Source of the DNA: a virus
DNA: 35,980 nt
Virus record (IMG/VR): IMGVR_UViG_3300028558_000011
Coordinates: 1 to 35,980 of that record
Direction: 5' to 3' (one strand)
Shown piece by piece: positions 29,014-35,980 of this stretch (its first letter is position 1; every line of letters starts with the position of its first letter). Below the pieces are notes generated by a model, which did not search any database, was not told the DNA's origin, and saw only the letters and a list, made by a program, of their open reading frames with translations. Both the position numbers and the translations under genes were made by a program.

Positions 29014-31617
29014 ATGTCACTCGCATATGGTATTGGCGGTTTAATAAATGTTCCACCTCCTGCACTTACAGGATTTGGGCCACCTTCAGCTAGTTTTAAA
29101 GGACAATTGGGACAAGCATATTTTGATAAGTCTACTAATCCTCCTACTGAATACGTATACAATGGAGTGAGTTGGGTGACTGCCGGTGCTAATCCAGCAA
29201 CGACTACAACCTTCGGTACCGTAAAACTTTCGACTCTTGCTCAATTAGAAGGCGGTACTGCACCAGCAGGAGCAGTAGTGCCATTAGCTAATGATGTCTT
29301 CACATATGTGCAAAGTGTAGTTATTGGAGGCGCTAATATTGCCCAAACAACCGTTACTGGTATAACGAACCTTGCTACTAATGCTCAGGCAGTCGCAGGG
29401 ACAGCAACTATTCCAGGAGTTACTGCTCTAGCAGTACAGCCATCAAACCTTGCAGCTGTGTTTGCTGCTCCTCCTGCAACTGGAGGAACTACTCCAAATT
29501 CTGCTGTATTTACTACACTTGGAGCAACCACTGTAACATTTACGGCTGGTGGTACATGGGCATCCGGTGGTACAGCTATTAGTATTGGTGCAGATGCAAC
29601 TACAGATACTATCAATATTGGTACAGGTGCGGCAGCACGTACAATCCATATTGGTGATTCTACACAAGCTAATTTGGTAACTATTGGATCTGCTACAGGT
29701 GCAGCAGCTCTTACATTGCAAGCTGGAACAGGTAACTTTGTTCTTACAACAGCAGCCACAACTAACGTGACAATGGGTGCTGCTCAAACGACTGGTACTT
29801 TCACAATTGGAGGTACTGCTGCAACAGGTACAATGACACTAGGTTCGTCTTCTGCTACAAATATAGTAGCGATTGGTAATGGTTCTGGAGCAACTACAGT
29901 GAATATAGCCAACGTTACTACAGCAGGGGCTGTAAACATAGGGGCTGGATTAACCACAGGTGCCATCACAATTGGAGGTACTGCAGAAAGTGGAACGATT
30001 ACATTGGGATCATCTTCTGCATCTAATACGCTAGTTATTGCTGGAGGTTCAGGGGCAACTACATTACAGGTAGCCAATGTACAAACAGGTGGTTCTGTGA
30101 CTGTAGGGGATGCGATGACTACAGGCACTATCAGAATTGGAGGTAGTGGCGCTCAGACCGGTACAATTACTATCTCTGCTTCTACAGGTGCACAGACAAT
30201 TGCAATCGCTAATCTTGGTGGAGCAAAAACCATTGGAATAGGAAATGGTGTAGATGGTAATCAGATCACGATTGGAAATGGTATTAATACAACTTCACAA
30301 TCAGTAACAATTGCAGGTGGTGCAGCAGGCGCAGCCTCAACAGTTAGTATCTTAAGTGGTAATGCTACTGCAGGAACACAAACTCTGAACTTGGCAACTG
30401 GAACTGGTGGTAAAACAGTACATATAGCGGATGGTGCTGGAGTAAATTTAGTAACCATTGGTTCTACAAATGGTGCTTCATCTCTAACATTACAATACGG
30501 AAGTGGTGGCTTTACCCAAGATGGTGCAGCTACTGGTAACGTTAGCTTGTTCCCTTCAATTACTTCAGGTACCTTCAATATCGGTGGTACAGGTGCCAAC
30601 ACTGGTACAGCTACTATATTCGGAGGAACAGGTGCTCAAACTGTTAATATTGCTAACTCTACTGGTGGTAAAACTGTAGCGATTGCCACAGGTGCTGGCG
30701 CTAATCTAGTATCTATAGGTAGTAATAATGGAGCATCATCCTTAACTTTACTAGCAGGTACAGGTAACTTCAGTTTAGATGGTGCTGCCACTACAACCTA
30801 CACATTTGCCCCTAGCGTCACTTCCGGTACAATCAATTTCGGAGGAACAGGTGCTAATACAGGAACAATGACTATTGCTGGCGGTACAGGTGCGCAGACA
30901 ATCAATATTGCCAACTCTACAGGCGGTAAGACAGTTGCAATAGCGACTGGTGCTGGTGCTAACCTAGTATCTTTGGGAAGTAGCAACGGTGCTTCTAGTC
31001 TTACTCTTCTAGCAGGTACAGGTAACTTCAGTTTAGATGGTGCCGCTACTACTACATATACATTCGCTCCTAGTGTTACTTCTGGAACAATAAATTTTGG
31101 AGGAACAGGCGCCAATACTGGTACTGCTACTATTTTAGGTGGTACAGGTGCGCAGACAATCAATATAGCTAATAGCACAGGTGTCAAGACTCTTAATATA
31201 GCAACTGGTGCAGCAGCAAATGTAGTAACAATAGGCACTACAAATAGTACATCTTCACTTACTTTAAATGCTGGTACTGGAGGTATTTCTCTTACTTCTG
31301 GACAAACGAAAAAAGTAACTGCTGTTGCTGCTGCTGCTTCTCCTTATGCTGTTCTTGGTAGTGATTATTTTATAACCACGGATACTACAGCTGGTGTATT
31401 GACTTTAACACTTCCTGCAGCTCCTGCTACTGGTAGAACATTGGTAGTATACGATGGTGTTGGCCAAGCGGCTGCAAATAACGTGACGATTGATGGTAAT
31501 GGAAAATCAATCGCTGCAGCTGGAACAAGTTCTGGAACTAAAACTTTAACAACAGCTTATTCATCAATGACATTGACTTACAATGGAACATTGTGGTGTG
31601 GACAAAAAGTAACTTAA
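29014..31617 (+). CDS. Long beta-repeat tail fibre
   Basis: An 867-residue fibre. I start at the ATG at 29014, which has AGAGG before it; a 12-residue longer form from 28978 is possible. The N-terminal 100 residues include QLGQAYFDKSTNPPTEYVYN and GVSWVTAGANP, a small domain common in fibres that attach to the tail. Residues about 170-760 are short Gly/Thr-rich beta repeats of about 11 residues (such as TVNIANSTGGK and TVAIATGAGAN), suggesting a beta-helix or stacked trimeric fibre. Three long repeats of 86 residues lie at 30583-31290. The C-terminal 110 residues form a separate head (DYFITTDTTAGVLTLTLPAA to YNGTLWCGQKVT), likely for receptor binding. Confidence 0.8.
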   Translation: MSLAYGIGGLINVPPPALTGFGPPSASFKGQLGQAYFDKSTNPPTEYVYNGVSWVTAGANPATTTTFGTVKLSTLAQLEGGTAPAGAVVPLANDVFTYVQSVVIGGANIAQTTVTGITNLATNAQAVAGTATIPGVTALAVQPSNLAAVFAAPPATGGTTPNSAVFTTLGATTVTFTAGGTWASGGTAISIGADATTDTINIGTGAAARTIHIGDSTQANLVTIGSATGAAALTLQAGTGNFVLTTAATTNVTMGAAQTTGTFTIGGTAATGTMTLGSSSATNIVAIGNGSGATTVNIANVTTAGAVNIGAGLTTGAITIGGTAESGTITLGSSSASNTLVIAGGSGATTLQVANVQTGGSVTVGDAMTTGTIRIGGSGAQTGTITISASTGAQTIAIANLGGAKTIGIGNGVDGNQITIGNGINTTSQSVTIAGGAAGAASTVSILSGNATAGTQTLNLATGTGGKTVHIADGAGVNLVTIGSTNGASSLTLQYGSGGFTQDGAATGNVSLFPSITSGTFNIGGTGANTGTATIFGGTGAQTVNIANSTGGKTVAIATGAGANLVSIGSNNGASSLTLLAGTGNFSLDGAATTTYTFAPSVTSGTINFGGTGANTGTMTIAGGTGAQTINIANSTGGKTVAIATGAGANLVSLGSSNGASSLTLLAGTGNFSLDGAATTTYTFAPSVTSGTINFGGTGANTGTATILGGTGAQTINIANSTGVKTLNIATGAAANVVTIGTTNSTSSLTLNAGTGGISLTSGQTKKVTAVAAAASPYAVLGSDYFITTDTTAGVLTLTLPAAPATGRTLVVYDGVGQAAANNVTIDGNGKSIAAAGTSSGTKTLTTAYSSMTLTYNGTLWCGQKVT
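30583..31290 (+). repeat. 258-bp coding repeats in the fibre gene
   Basis: Units begin at 30583, 30841 and 31099 (the third partial), each opening GGTGANTGT and running through GKTVAIATGAGANLVS to AATTTYTFAPSVTSGTINF. Units 1 and 2 are almost identical in protein but differ at many third codon positions, so the protein is conserved while the DNA has drifted. Confidence 0.8.
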
Positions 31618-31681
31618 CAGAGAAAGGAGTTGCCAGATATTTAATGATACGTTATTCAATAAAATTATTTATAACGAATTA

Positions 31682-31693
31682 TTAAAATTTAAG
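31682..31693 (+). promoter_or_regulatory. Recurring AT-rich element TTAAAATTTAAG
   Basis: One mismatch to TWAAARTNTAAA. It ends 8 bases before the ATG at 31702, and its final AAGGA also serves as the ribosome site, so a role as promoter here is less clear. Confidence 0.35.
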
Positions 31694-31701
31694 GATGAAA
31701 T

Positions 31702-31920
31702 ATGCTAAAGAATGTGACTCAAATGACAGTGCAAGTGGGCGAGAAAATTTTTCACATGATTTGTGATCACGATTCACCCATAAATCACGTAAAAGAAGCT
31801 CTTTTTCAATTTATGAAAATTGTAGGAGAGGCAGAACAAAGAGCAAAAGAGGCTCAAAAGCCTGCAGATGAAGAAAAGAAAGATGATGTACCTGAAGTTA
31901 AAAGTGAAGGAACTGAATGA
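31702..31920 (+). CDS. Small acidic protein of the fibre operon
   Basis: A 72-residue protein with a short beta/helix front (MTVQVGEKIFHMICDHDSPI, then HVKEALFQFMKIVGEAEQRA) and a Lys/Glu-rich disordered tail. The size and layout recall small proteins placed before fibre or chaperone genes, but I recognise no family. The stop overlaps the next start (ATGA). It may be a fibre assembly helper. Confidence 0.6.
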   Translation: MLKNVTQMTVQVGEKIFHMICDHDSPINHVKEALFQFMKIVGEAEQRAKEAQKPADEEKKDDVPEVKSEGTE

Positions 31921-32246
31921 GTAATCCATATATAGGCGCCAGAGTTGTATTTGATACCGAACGAACAGTAACTGGTGCTTTTACAGGAGTAGCTCAGAAT
32001 TTAGGAACTCCTCTAACTTATCCGGCAGTTCTAATGGTAATTGATAATCAATCAACTGTAGCTGTGCAATTTGTAGTAAATGGCAATGTATGGAAGACAT
32101 TTTCTATTGGAGAAGCTCTTGTTTTAGATTTAAGAGGAAACGCAGCTCATGCACCTACATTTGCAGTAGATACAAATACACAATTTCAAATCATTGCCAC
32201 AGGTGGTACTGGTACTTTCAGTCTTGCAATATTGTATGCTAAGTAA
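31917..32246 (+). CDS. Small beta-sandwich virion protein
   Basis: A 109-residue protein, almost all beta (ARVVFDTERTVTGAFTGVAQ, then YPAVLMVIDNQSTVAVQFVV, then FQIIATGGTGTFSLAILYAK). The pattern is like small decoration or fibre-tip domains; no named family is assigned. It is translationally coupled to the acidic protein and lies 10 bp before the next fibre gene. Confidence 0.6.
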   Translation: MSNPYIGARVVFDTERTVTGAFTGVAQNLGTPLTYPAVLMVIDNQSTVAVQFVVNGNVWKTFSIGEALVLDLRGNAAHAPTFAVDTNTQFQIIATGGTGTFSLAILYAK

Positions 32247-32255
32247 AGGAAAAGA

Positions 32256-32810
32256 ATGAGTCAGATATATAAAAGTTTAACATCTGGACCAGTACCTCCT
32301 ACAGTACCTACTAGCTTCGTAACTGATGTAAATTCTCCTGCCATTCCAGCTGCCAATGTACTAAATGAAATAGGTGGTAGTACCAGTATAAATAATAATA
32401 ATGGAATTCAGACAGATGGTTCCTCTGGTAGTAATACTTTAACTATCCAACTCACTAATCGTCTAACAGGAACAGCAACGGTAGTAGGTGCTACAACAGG
32501 AGACATAATAACTTTTGCTCTTGGTGCATCTGCCGCAGTGTATAGATTTACTTTTATTGTTTCCGGAAGAGATACAGCAGGTGCAAATGTTGGTACAGGA
32601 TTAGGATATACGGTTGATGCATCTGCTAGAACAGATGGTTCTACTTCTACAATTATTTCAACACCAGATATAGATGCCGATGAAGATACAGTATTATCTG
32701 CAGCTCTCATGGCAGTAGTAGCTAGTGGAAATAATGTGATTGTTAGAGCTACAGGAGTAGCAGGAGAAACAATTTCTTACCGGGCCGTAGGCTCCTACGT
32801 GGTGGTATAA
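32256..32810 (+). CDS. Short tail fibre / receptor-binding-like protein
   Basis: A 184-residue protein. The N-terminus (VPPTVPTSFVTDVNSPAIPA then ANVLNEIGGSTS) is a stem-like segment seen in several phage fibre proteins. The C-terminal 120 residues form a beta domain (ITFALGASAAVYRFTFIVSG, then SGNNVIVRATGVAGETISYR then AVGSYVVV) typical of small trimeric receptor-binding heads. The stop overlaps the next start by one base (TAATG). Confidence 0.68.
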   Translation: MSQIYKSLTSGPVPPTVPTSFVTDVNSPAIPAANVLNEIGGSTSINNNNGIQTDGSSGSNTLTIQLTNRLTGTATVVGATTGDIITFALGASAAVYRFTFIVSGRDTAGANVGTGLGYTVDASARTDGSTSTIISTPDIDADEDTVLSAALMAVVASGNNVIVRATGVAGETISYRAVGSYVVV

Positions 32811-33604
32811 TGAGTGGATTTGATAATGAAACAGTATATGCTAACAACTGGGATTTCAGAGGAGTACAGCCTGTACTTCCTCAAGTTACCGCTACAGGAC
32901 AATTGCCTATAGGAACAGGTGCAAGCCCAGCAATTCTGGTAGGAAAGCTTACTTCTCCTCTCGGAACAGTAACAATTGGTTATTCTTCTCCTAATATCAC
33001 ATTAGATATTGCAGGCGGAGCCTCTGCTATAGAAAAAATTAATCTTCAGACTGGAACATCTCCTATAGTGCCAGCCGCAGGAATAATTACTTTTAACGGA
33101 GCAACTGTATTGGCAGGAACTAATCCTGTAAGAACCGATGGTACAGGAGCTAATACAATGGCTTTGGAGGTGCAGATATCTCAAGCATTATCTGCTGCTG
33201 ATGCAACAAAAATAGGTCTTAGCAACTTTGATTCTACAAGCTTTTCAGTAGCATCTACCGGATTTGTAACAATGGCTGGAGGCGGTGGATTTACTTGGAG
33301 TGATATTTCTGGTGCATTTTCTCCTCTAAAAAACCATGGTTATTTTATTACAGGAACAGCTAATGGAACGCTTCCTGCAGCTCCTGCTCAAGGAGATACA
33401 ATTAAGTTTTTTGTAGACACAGCTCAGATTCTAACCATTACTGCTTCAGGAACGCAAATTATAAGAATGGGATCAGCAGTAACAGCAGTAGGCGGTACAG
33501 CAGTTAATACTGCACAAGGAGATTCAGTTGAACTTACATATCGCACTAGTGATACGTGTTGGTGTGCTATTTCTGGATTTAGTGGAATATGGACAGTGAC
33601 ATAA
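32810..33604 (+). CDS. Tail fibre-like protein
   Basis: A 264-residue beta-rich protein. The N-terminal part (TGQLPIGTGASPAILVGKLT, then GTVTIGYSSPNITLDIAGGA) and middle (GTNPVRTDGTGANTMALEVQ) are fibre-like. The last 95 residues (KNHGYFITGTANGTLPAAPA to RTSDTCWCAISGFSGIWTV) form a C-terminal domain of the same kind as the end of the long fibre at 31617: short strands, 'LPAAPA', then a Trp-Cys pair near the end. The two probably share a domain used for binding or trimerisation. Confidence 0.7.
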   Translation: MSGFDNETVYANNWDFRGVQPVLPQVTATGQLPIGTGASPAILVGKLTSPLGTVTIGYSSPNITLDIAGGASAIEKINLQTGTSPIVPAAGIITFNGATVLAGTNPVRTDGTGANTMALEVQISQALSAADATKIGLSNFDSTSFSVASTGFVTMAGGGGFTWSDISGAFSPLKNHGYFITGTANGTLPAAPAQGDTIKFFVDTAQILTITASGTQIIRMGSAVTAVGGTAVNTAQGDSVELTYRTSDTCWCAISGFSGIWTVT

Positions 33605-33619
33605 AGGAGATGAAAAAGA

Positions 33620-34924
33620 ATGACAGTTGTAACTAGTGATAACAGATATGCAACAGCGCAATTGATTGTTGCTCCTACTCTTGCCCAAGGTGCAAATTAT
33701 ACCACTGTTCAATCGGCAATTACTGCCGCTTCATCGGGACAGACTATTTTTATTCGTCCAGGAACATATACAGAGAATCTAACCTTAAAAGCCGGAGTTA
33801 ATCTAGCTGCATTTGAATGTGATGCATTTAATCCAAACGTTACAATAGTGGGTACATGTACATTCACAGGTACTGGAACGGTATCTATCTGGGGAATAAG
33901 ATTACAAACTAATAGTTCATTTTTATTAGCAGTCACAGGTAGTGCTGCATCCGTAGTATGGCTAAGATCATGTTATTTAAATTGCACAAATAATACAGGA
34001 ATTTCTCATTCATCTTCCAATTCAGCATCTCAAATTCGCGTAGATAATTGTTTTGGAGACATTGGAACTACAGGAATTTCTCTTTTTGCTTCTACAAGCT
34101 CTGGAACAATTGGAATAGTATTTACTCAAATTACAAACACAGGTGCTTCTACAACGTCTAGTACAGTAAGTACAGGTACGATAAACATTTTTGAATGTAA
34201 TGTTGCTATCCCATTTACTACTAGTAGTATTGGTTTATTAAATATCCAAAATTGCATCGTGAACACTTCAGCAACTAATACTACTGCAATAACGACTGCA
34301 GGAACTGGGGCAACTAACAATGTAATCAGTGGATATATTTTATCTGGCTCAGCATCTGCGATCAGTGTTGGTACTGGAACCACTTTGGAGATTACATCTG
34401 CTACAGTAGGCTCTTCAAATACTAATGCTATTACTGGGGCTGGAACATTAATTCATACAGGATTAGCTTATGCCAGTACTTCTTCACTTGTGAACACTAC
34501 CACGATTACGGATCGAGCATTTGGAAGAACAGGAACTTTTACACCAGGATTATCTTTTGGTGGAGGAACTACAGGAATTACTTATTCGGCACAACAAGGT
34601 TTTTTTACTATTATTGGAAATGTAGTGCATATAAACATACGAATTGTTTTAACAAGTAAGGGTTCATCGACAGGAACTGCTCAAATAACAGGATTACCTG
34701 TTACAAATGGCAGTAACATTATCTCAGCGATTGTTGTAGGTTCTTTTGGAGCCGTAACCTTAACTGCTACATATACTTCTATATTCTTATCTCTTGATTC
34801 TGCAGCTACTACCGCAACACTTAATGCTTCAACTGCAACAGGATTGGCTTCTATTCTAGTAACCGATACAATGTTTGCAAATAATTCGAATTTAAGAATA
34901 ACAGGTTCTTATCTTATTGCTTAG
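33620..34924 (+). CDS. Pectate-lyase-like beta-helix tailspike
   Basis: A 434-residue protein. The front (NYTTVQSAITAASSGQTIFI then RPGTYTENLTLKAGVNL, residues about 26-62) is the classical start of a right-handed parallel beta-helix of the pectate-lyase/tailspike superfamily. Rungs continue to about 300, with Asn/Thr/Ser-rich turns. No catalytic set can be assigned by eye, so it may bind or cleave a surface glycan. The C-terminal 130 residues (RTGTFTPGLSFGGGTTGITY, then GNVVHINIRIVLTSKGSSTG) form a separate beta domain common in phage receptor-binding proteins. AAAGGAG lies 11 bases before the ATG. The end overlaps the convergent lipoprotein gene by 11 bp. Confidence 0.75.
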   Translation: MTVVTSDNRYATAQLIVAPTLAQGANYTTVQSAITAASSGQTIFIRPGTYTENLTLKAGVNLAAFECDAFNPNVTIVGTCTFTGTGTVSIWGIRLQTNSSFLLAVTGSAASVVWLRSCYLNCTNNTGISHSSSNSASQIRVDNCFGDIGTTGISLFASTSSGTIGIVFTQITNTGASTTSSTVSTGTINIFECNVAIPFTTSSIGLLNIQNCIVNTSATNTTAITTAGTGATNNVISGYILSGSASAISVGTGTTLEITSATVGSSNTNAITGAGTLIHTGLAYASTSSLVNTTTITDRAFGRTGTFTPGLSFGGGTTGITYSAQQGFFTIIGNVVHINIRIVLTSKGSSTGTAQITGLPVTNGSNIISAIVVGSFGAVTLTATYTSIFLSLDSAATTATLNASTATGLASILVTDTMFANNSNLRITGSYLIA

Positions 34925-35135
34925 GATGGTCTGGAAATAAATAAATCCAACAATCTGCATAAGCATCCAACATTCCACGAATCCAGTAATTGGATTTTTC
35001 TTCAGAATATGGATCATACCATTCTTCTAGATCATCCATTCTATCTAATAAAAATTCCCTTGTGATCTTCTTACAATCACATTCGCAAGCCATAAGTTGA
35101 AATGGTATAAAAAATAATAAAAAAAAATTTCTCAT
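34914..35135 (-). CDS. Small exported (lipo)protein
   Basis: A 73-residue protein with an N-terminal signal sequence (RNFFLLFFIPFQLMACECDC). LMAC is a fair lipobox with Cys17 as the possible lipid anchor. The mature part is acidic with many aromatics (DDLEEWYDPYSEEKSNYWIR, then DAYADCWIYLFPDH). AAGGGT lies before the ATG. Phage lipoproteins of this size are spanin outer parts or exclusion factors; this one has no proline-rich spanin-like body. It is divergent from a second small exported protein across a region with matching inverted repeats. Confidence 0.68.
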   Translation of the reverse strand: MRNFFLLFFIPFQLMACECDCKKITREFLLDRMDDLEEWYDPYSEEKSNYWIRGMLDAYADCWIYLFPDHPKQ

Positions 35136-35150
35136 GTTACCCTTAGTGAA

Positions 35151-35260
35151 TTTACATGAAAAATTTATTATATCACTTTATATGTTCACAAGTGTTTTCT
35201 TAAGTTTTTGTAAAGAAATTTATGTGTAAATGACAAATCCTTGATTTTTTTTCATGTAAA
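35151..35260. promoter_or_regulatory. Divergent control region with 12-bp inverted repeats
   Basis: TTTACATGAAAA (35151-35162) is repeated exactly, inverted, as TTTTCATGTAAA (35249-35260). The left copy lies in the leader of the lipoprotein gene, downstream of a TATAAT on the minus strand (35172-35167). The right copy lies in the spacer of the rightward promoter. One regulator bound to both would control the two exported proteins together. Confidence 0.5.
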
Positions 35261-35269
35261 ATTTATCGT
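35241..35269 (+). promoter_or_regulatory. Possible promoter of the rightward exported-protein gene
   Basis: TTGATT (35241-35246), 17 bp, TATCGT (35264-35269), 24 bases before the ATG at 35294. The spacer contains the TTTTCATGTAAA element. The -10 box is weak. Confidence 0.35.
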
Positions 35270-35293
35270 ATTTTTTTAAATCTGGAGACCTAC

Positions 35294-35533
35294 ATGAAAA
35301 TATGGATGATAAGCTTTATTTTATTTATCGCTTGCTCAGTATATGGTAATGAAAAAAAATATATTTCAAAAAATCAAATAACAATAACAGAGTATGGAAT
35401 AATAATAAATGCGCCTGAGGGTGTATACGTAACTGATTCAGTAGTATTTTTAGGAGACGGGAAATATATGATATCTAGCAATATACGTGATTGCCCAAAA
35501 TACACTCCCGACCCCGAAAAAAATAAAAAATAA
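35294..35533 (+). CDS. Small exported protein
   Basis: A 79-residue protein with a signal peptide (KIWMISFILFIACSVYGNEK; cleavage after SVYG is plausible, and FIAC is only a poor lipobox). The mature part is a short beta-rich domain (NQITITEYGIIINAPEGVYV, then FLGDGKYMISSNIRDC) and a Lys-rich end. GGAGA lies 8 bases before the ATG. It ends 4 bp from the convergent stop of the exonuclease gene with no terminator visible between them. Function unknown; surface exclusion or a host-envelope effect would fit export from a divergently controlled pair. Confidence 0.65.
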   Translation: MKIWMISFILFIACSVYGNEKKYISKNQITITEYGIIINAPEGVYVTDSVVFLGDGKYMISSNIRDCPKYTPDPEKNKK

Positions 35534-35537
35534 TACT

Positions 35538-35980
35538 TTATTTAGAATTACAAATCTTCCAAAATTCAATGTTCTCTCCACGATATTGTTCTAGATTAAC
35601 ATTTTTAAGTTCAGGAACTTTGGAGTAATCTATGTTTCCTTTTCTTAAAATCTTAGAAACTGTTATGCCGTTTCCAATAGAATTTTTATCCTGGCACTGA
35701 CGTACTAGCAATTCTCTCAGTCCCTTTTCTAATTTTTGTAAATGAAATATTTGATTAGAAATTCTCTTCCATTCCTCACTTACTTCATTCCAGATTTCTG
35801 AAGATTTCATTTCGTAATCTTTTTCAGTGAGATCAGGTGCTATCAATTCCTGTATGCACTCATAAAATTCTTTCTCTTTCGACAACATTTTCTTTATGTA
35901 TTTATCATCTCTATAAACATTCACTATCACTCCATTGTCTCCATCGAAAGAAAAATAAATAGCATTCTCCACTTGTGCTA
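35538..35980 (-). CDS. YqaJ/lambda-type exonuclease, C-terminal part
   Basis: The end of the recombination exonuclease whose N-terminal 179 residues lie at 539-1. The reading frame here is continuous with that part through the 127-bp overlap (an internal Met at 35972 is not the true start). This part holds the last third: NAIYFSFDGDNGVIVNVYRD, the helical region (LSKEKEFYECIQELIAPDLT, then WKRISNQIFHLQKLEKGLRE), and the tail KVPELKNVNLEQYRGENIEF. It contains no further catalytic residues of the family, which are all in the N-terminal part. It is the last gene of the leftward early operon. Confidence 0.9.
   Translation of the reverse strand, partial: AQVENAIYFSFDGDNGVIVNVYRDDKYIKKMLSKEKEFYECIQELIAPDLTEKDYEMKSSEIWNEVSEEWKRISNQIFHLQKLEKGLRELLVRQCQDKNSIGNGITVSKILRKGNIDYSKVPELKNVNLEQYRGENIEFWKICNSK
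35854..35980. repeat. Right copy of 127-bp terminal overlap
   Basis: Identical to bases 1-127. When the circle is closed one copy should be removed. The repeat lies inside coding sequence and has no features of a packaging end. Confidence 0.95.

Noticed and set aside
29385-31238. Several long leftward open frames (113-146 codons) antisense to the long fibre gene
   Set aside because: They are shadows of the Gly/Thr/Ala-rich repeats, whose codons rarely give stops on the other strand. They lack ribosome sites and their products are Pro/Val/Ala low-complexity.
34126-34383. 85-codon leftward frame inside the tailspike gene
   Set aside because: Shadow of Thr/Ala/Ser-rich coding sequence, with no ribosome site or recognisable product.

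Overview
The window is a single tailed-phage (podovirus-like) genome. It is AT-rich and almost fully coding. Bases 1-127 are repeated exactly at 35854-35980, so the contig closes into a circle of 35,853 bp. A 127-base overlap is the size expected from an assembler k-mer, so the cut point is arbitrary; it falls inside an exonuclease gene whose two halves lie at the two window ends. Ordinary Shine-Dalgarno sites, a sigma70-type promoter and a lipobox protein suggest a bacterial, probably Gram-negative, host. Nothing visible names it.

Early/control region (35538 through the junction to about 5050). A leftward operon (1701 to 35538 across the join) carries two small unknown proteins, an Erf-type single-strand annealing protein and a YqaJ/lambda-type exonuclease, which together form a recombination pair. 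It diverges from a rightward XRE-type regulator across a 125-bp region with a palindromic operator. Then come a replication initiator gene with four 22-bp iterons inside its coding sequence (a probable origin), a PD-(D/E)XK-like nuclease and a run of tiny basic or membrane proteins.

Packaging and head region (5131-19991): small and large terminase, a collagen-like fibre protein, a P22-like portal, several small proteins, a scaffold-like protein, an N4-gp56-like major capsid protein and two related decoration-like proteins. The rightward block is interrupted by leftward genes: a zinc-ribbon protein, a conserved unknown, and a cassette of serine recombinase, small membrane protein, DUF551-like protein and YkgJ-like cysteine cluster protein.

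Tail, ejection and fibre region (19988-34924): an adaptor-like protein, a 989-residue tail hub/stabilisation-like protein with three FCCH-like beta domains, ejection-like proteins, a leftward trio (HTH protein plus two small membrane proteins), and six genes mostly of beta-rich fibres or tailspikes. The window ends with a divergent pair of small exported proteins.

The most notable signals are the frame-independent iterons in the initiator gene; a recurring 12-base AT-rich element, close to T-W-A-A-A-R-T-N-T-A-A-A, in front of most late gene blocks; a GC-richer, apparently structured leader before the capsid gene; duplicated TCACTA elements at two distant regulatory sites; and the absence of any recognisable endolysin. 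A circular genome with an iteron-type initiator, a repressor-like protein and a resolvase-type recombinase, but no tyrosine integrase or DNA polymerase, makes a phage-plasmid lifestyle worth testing.
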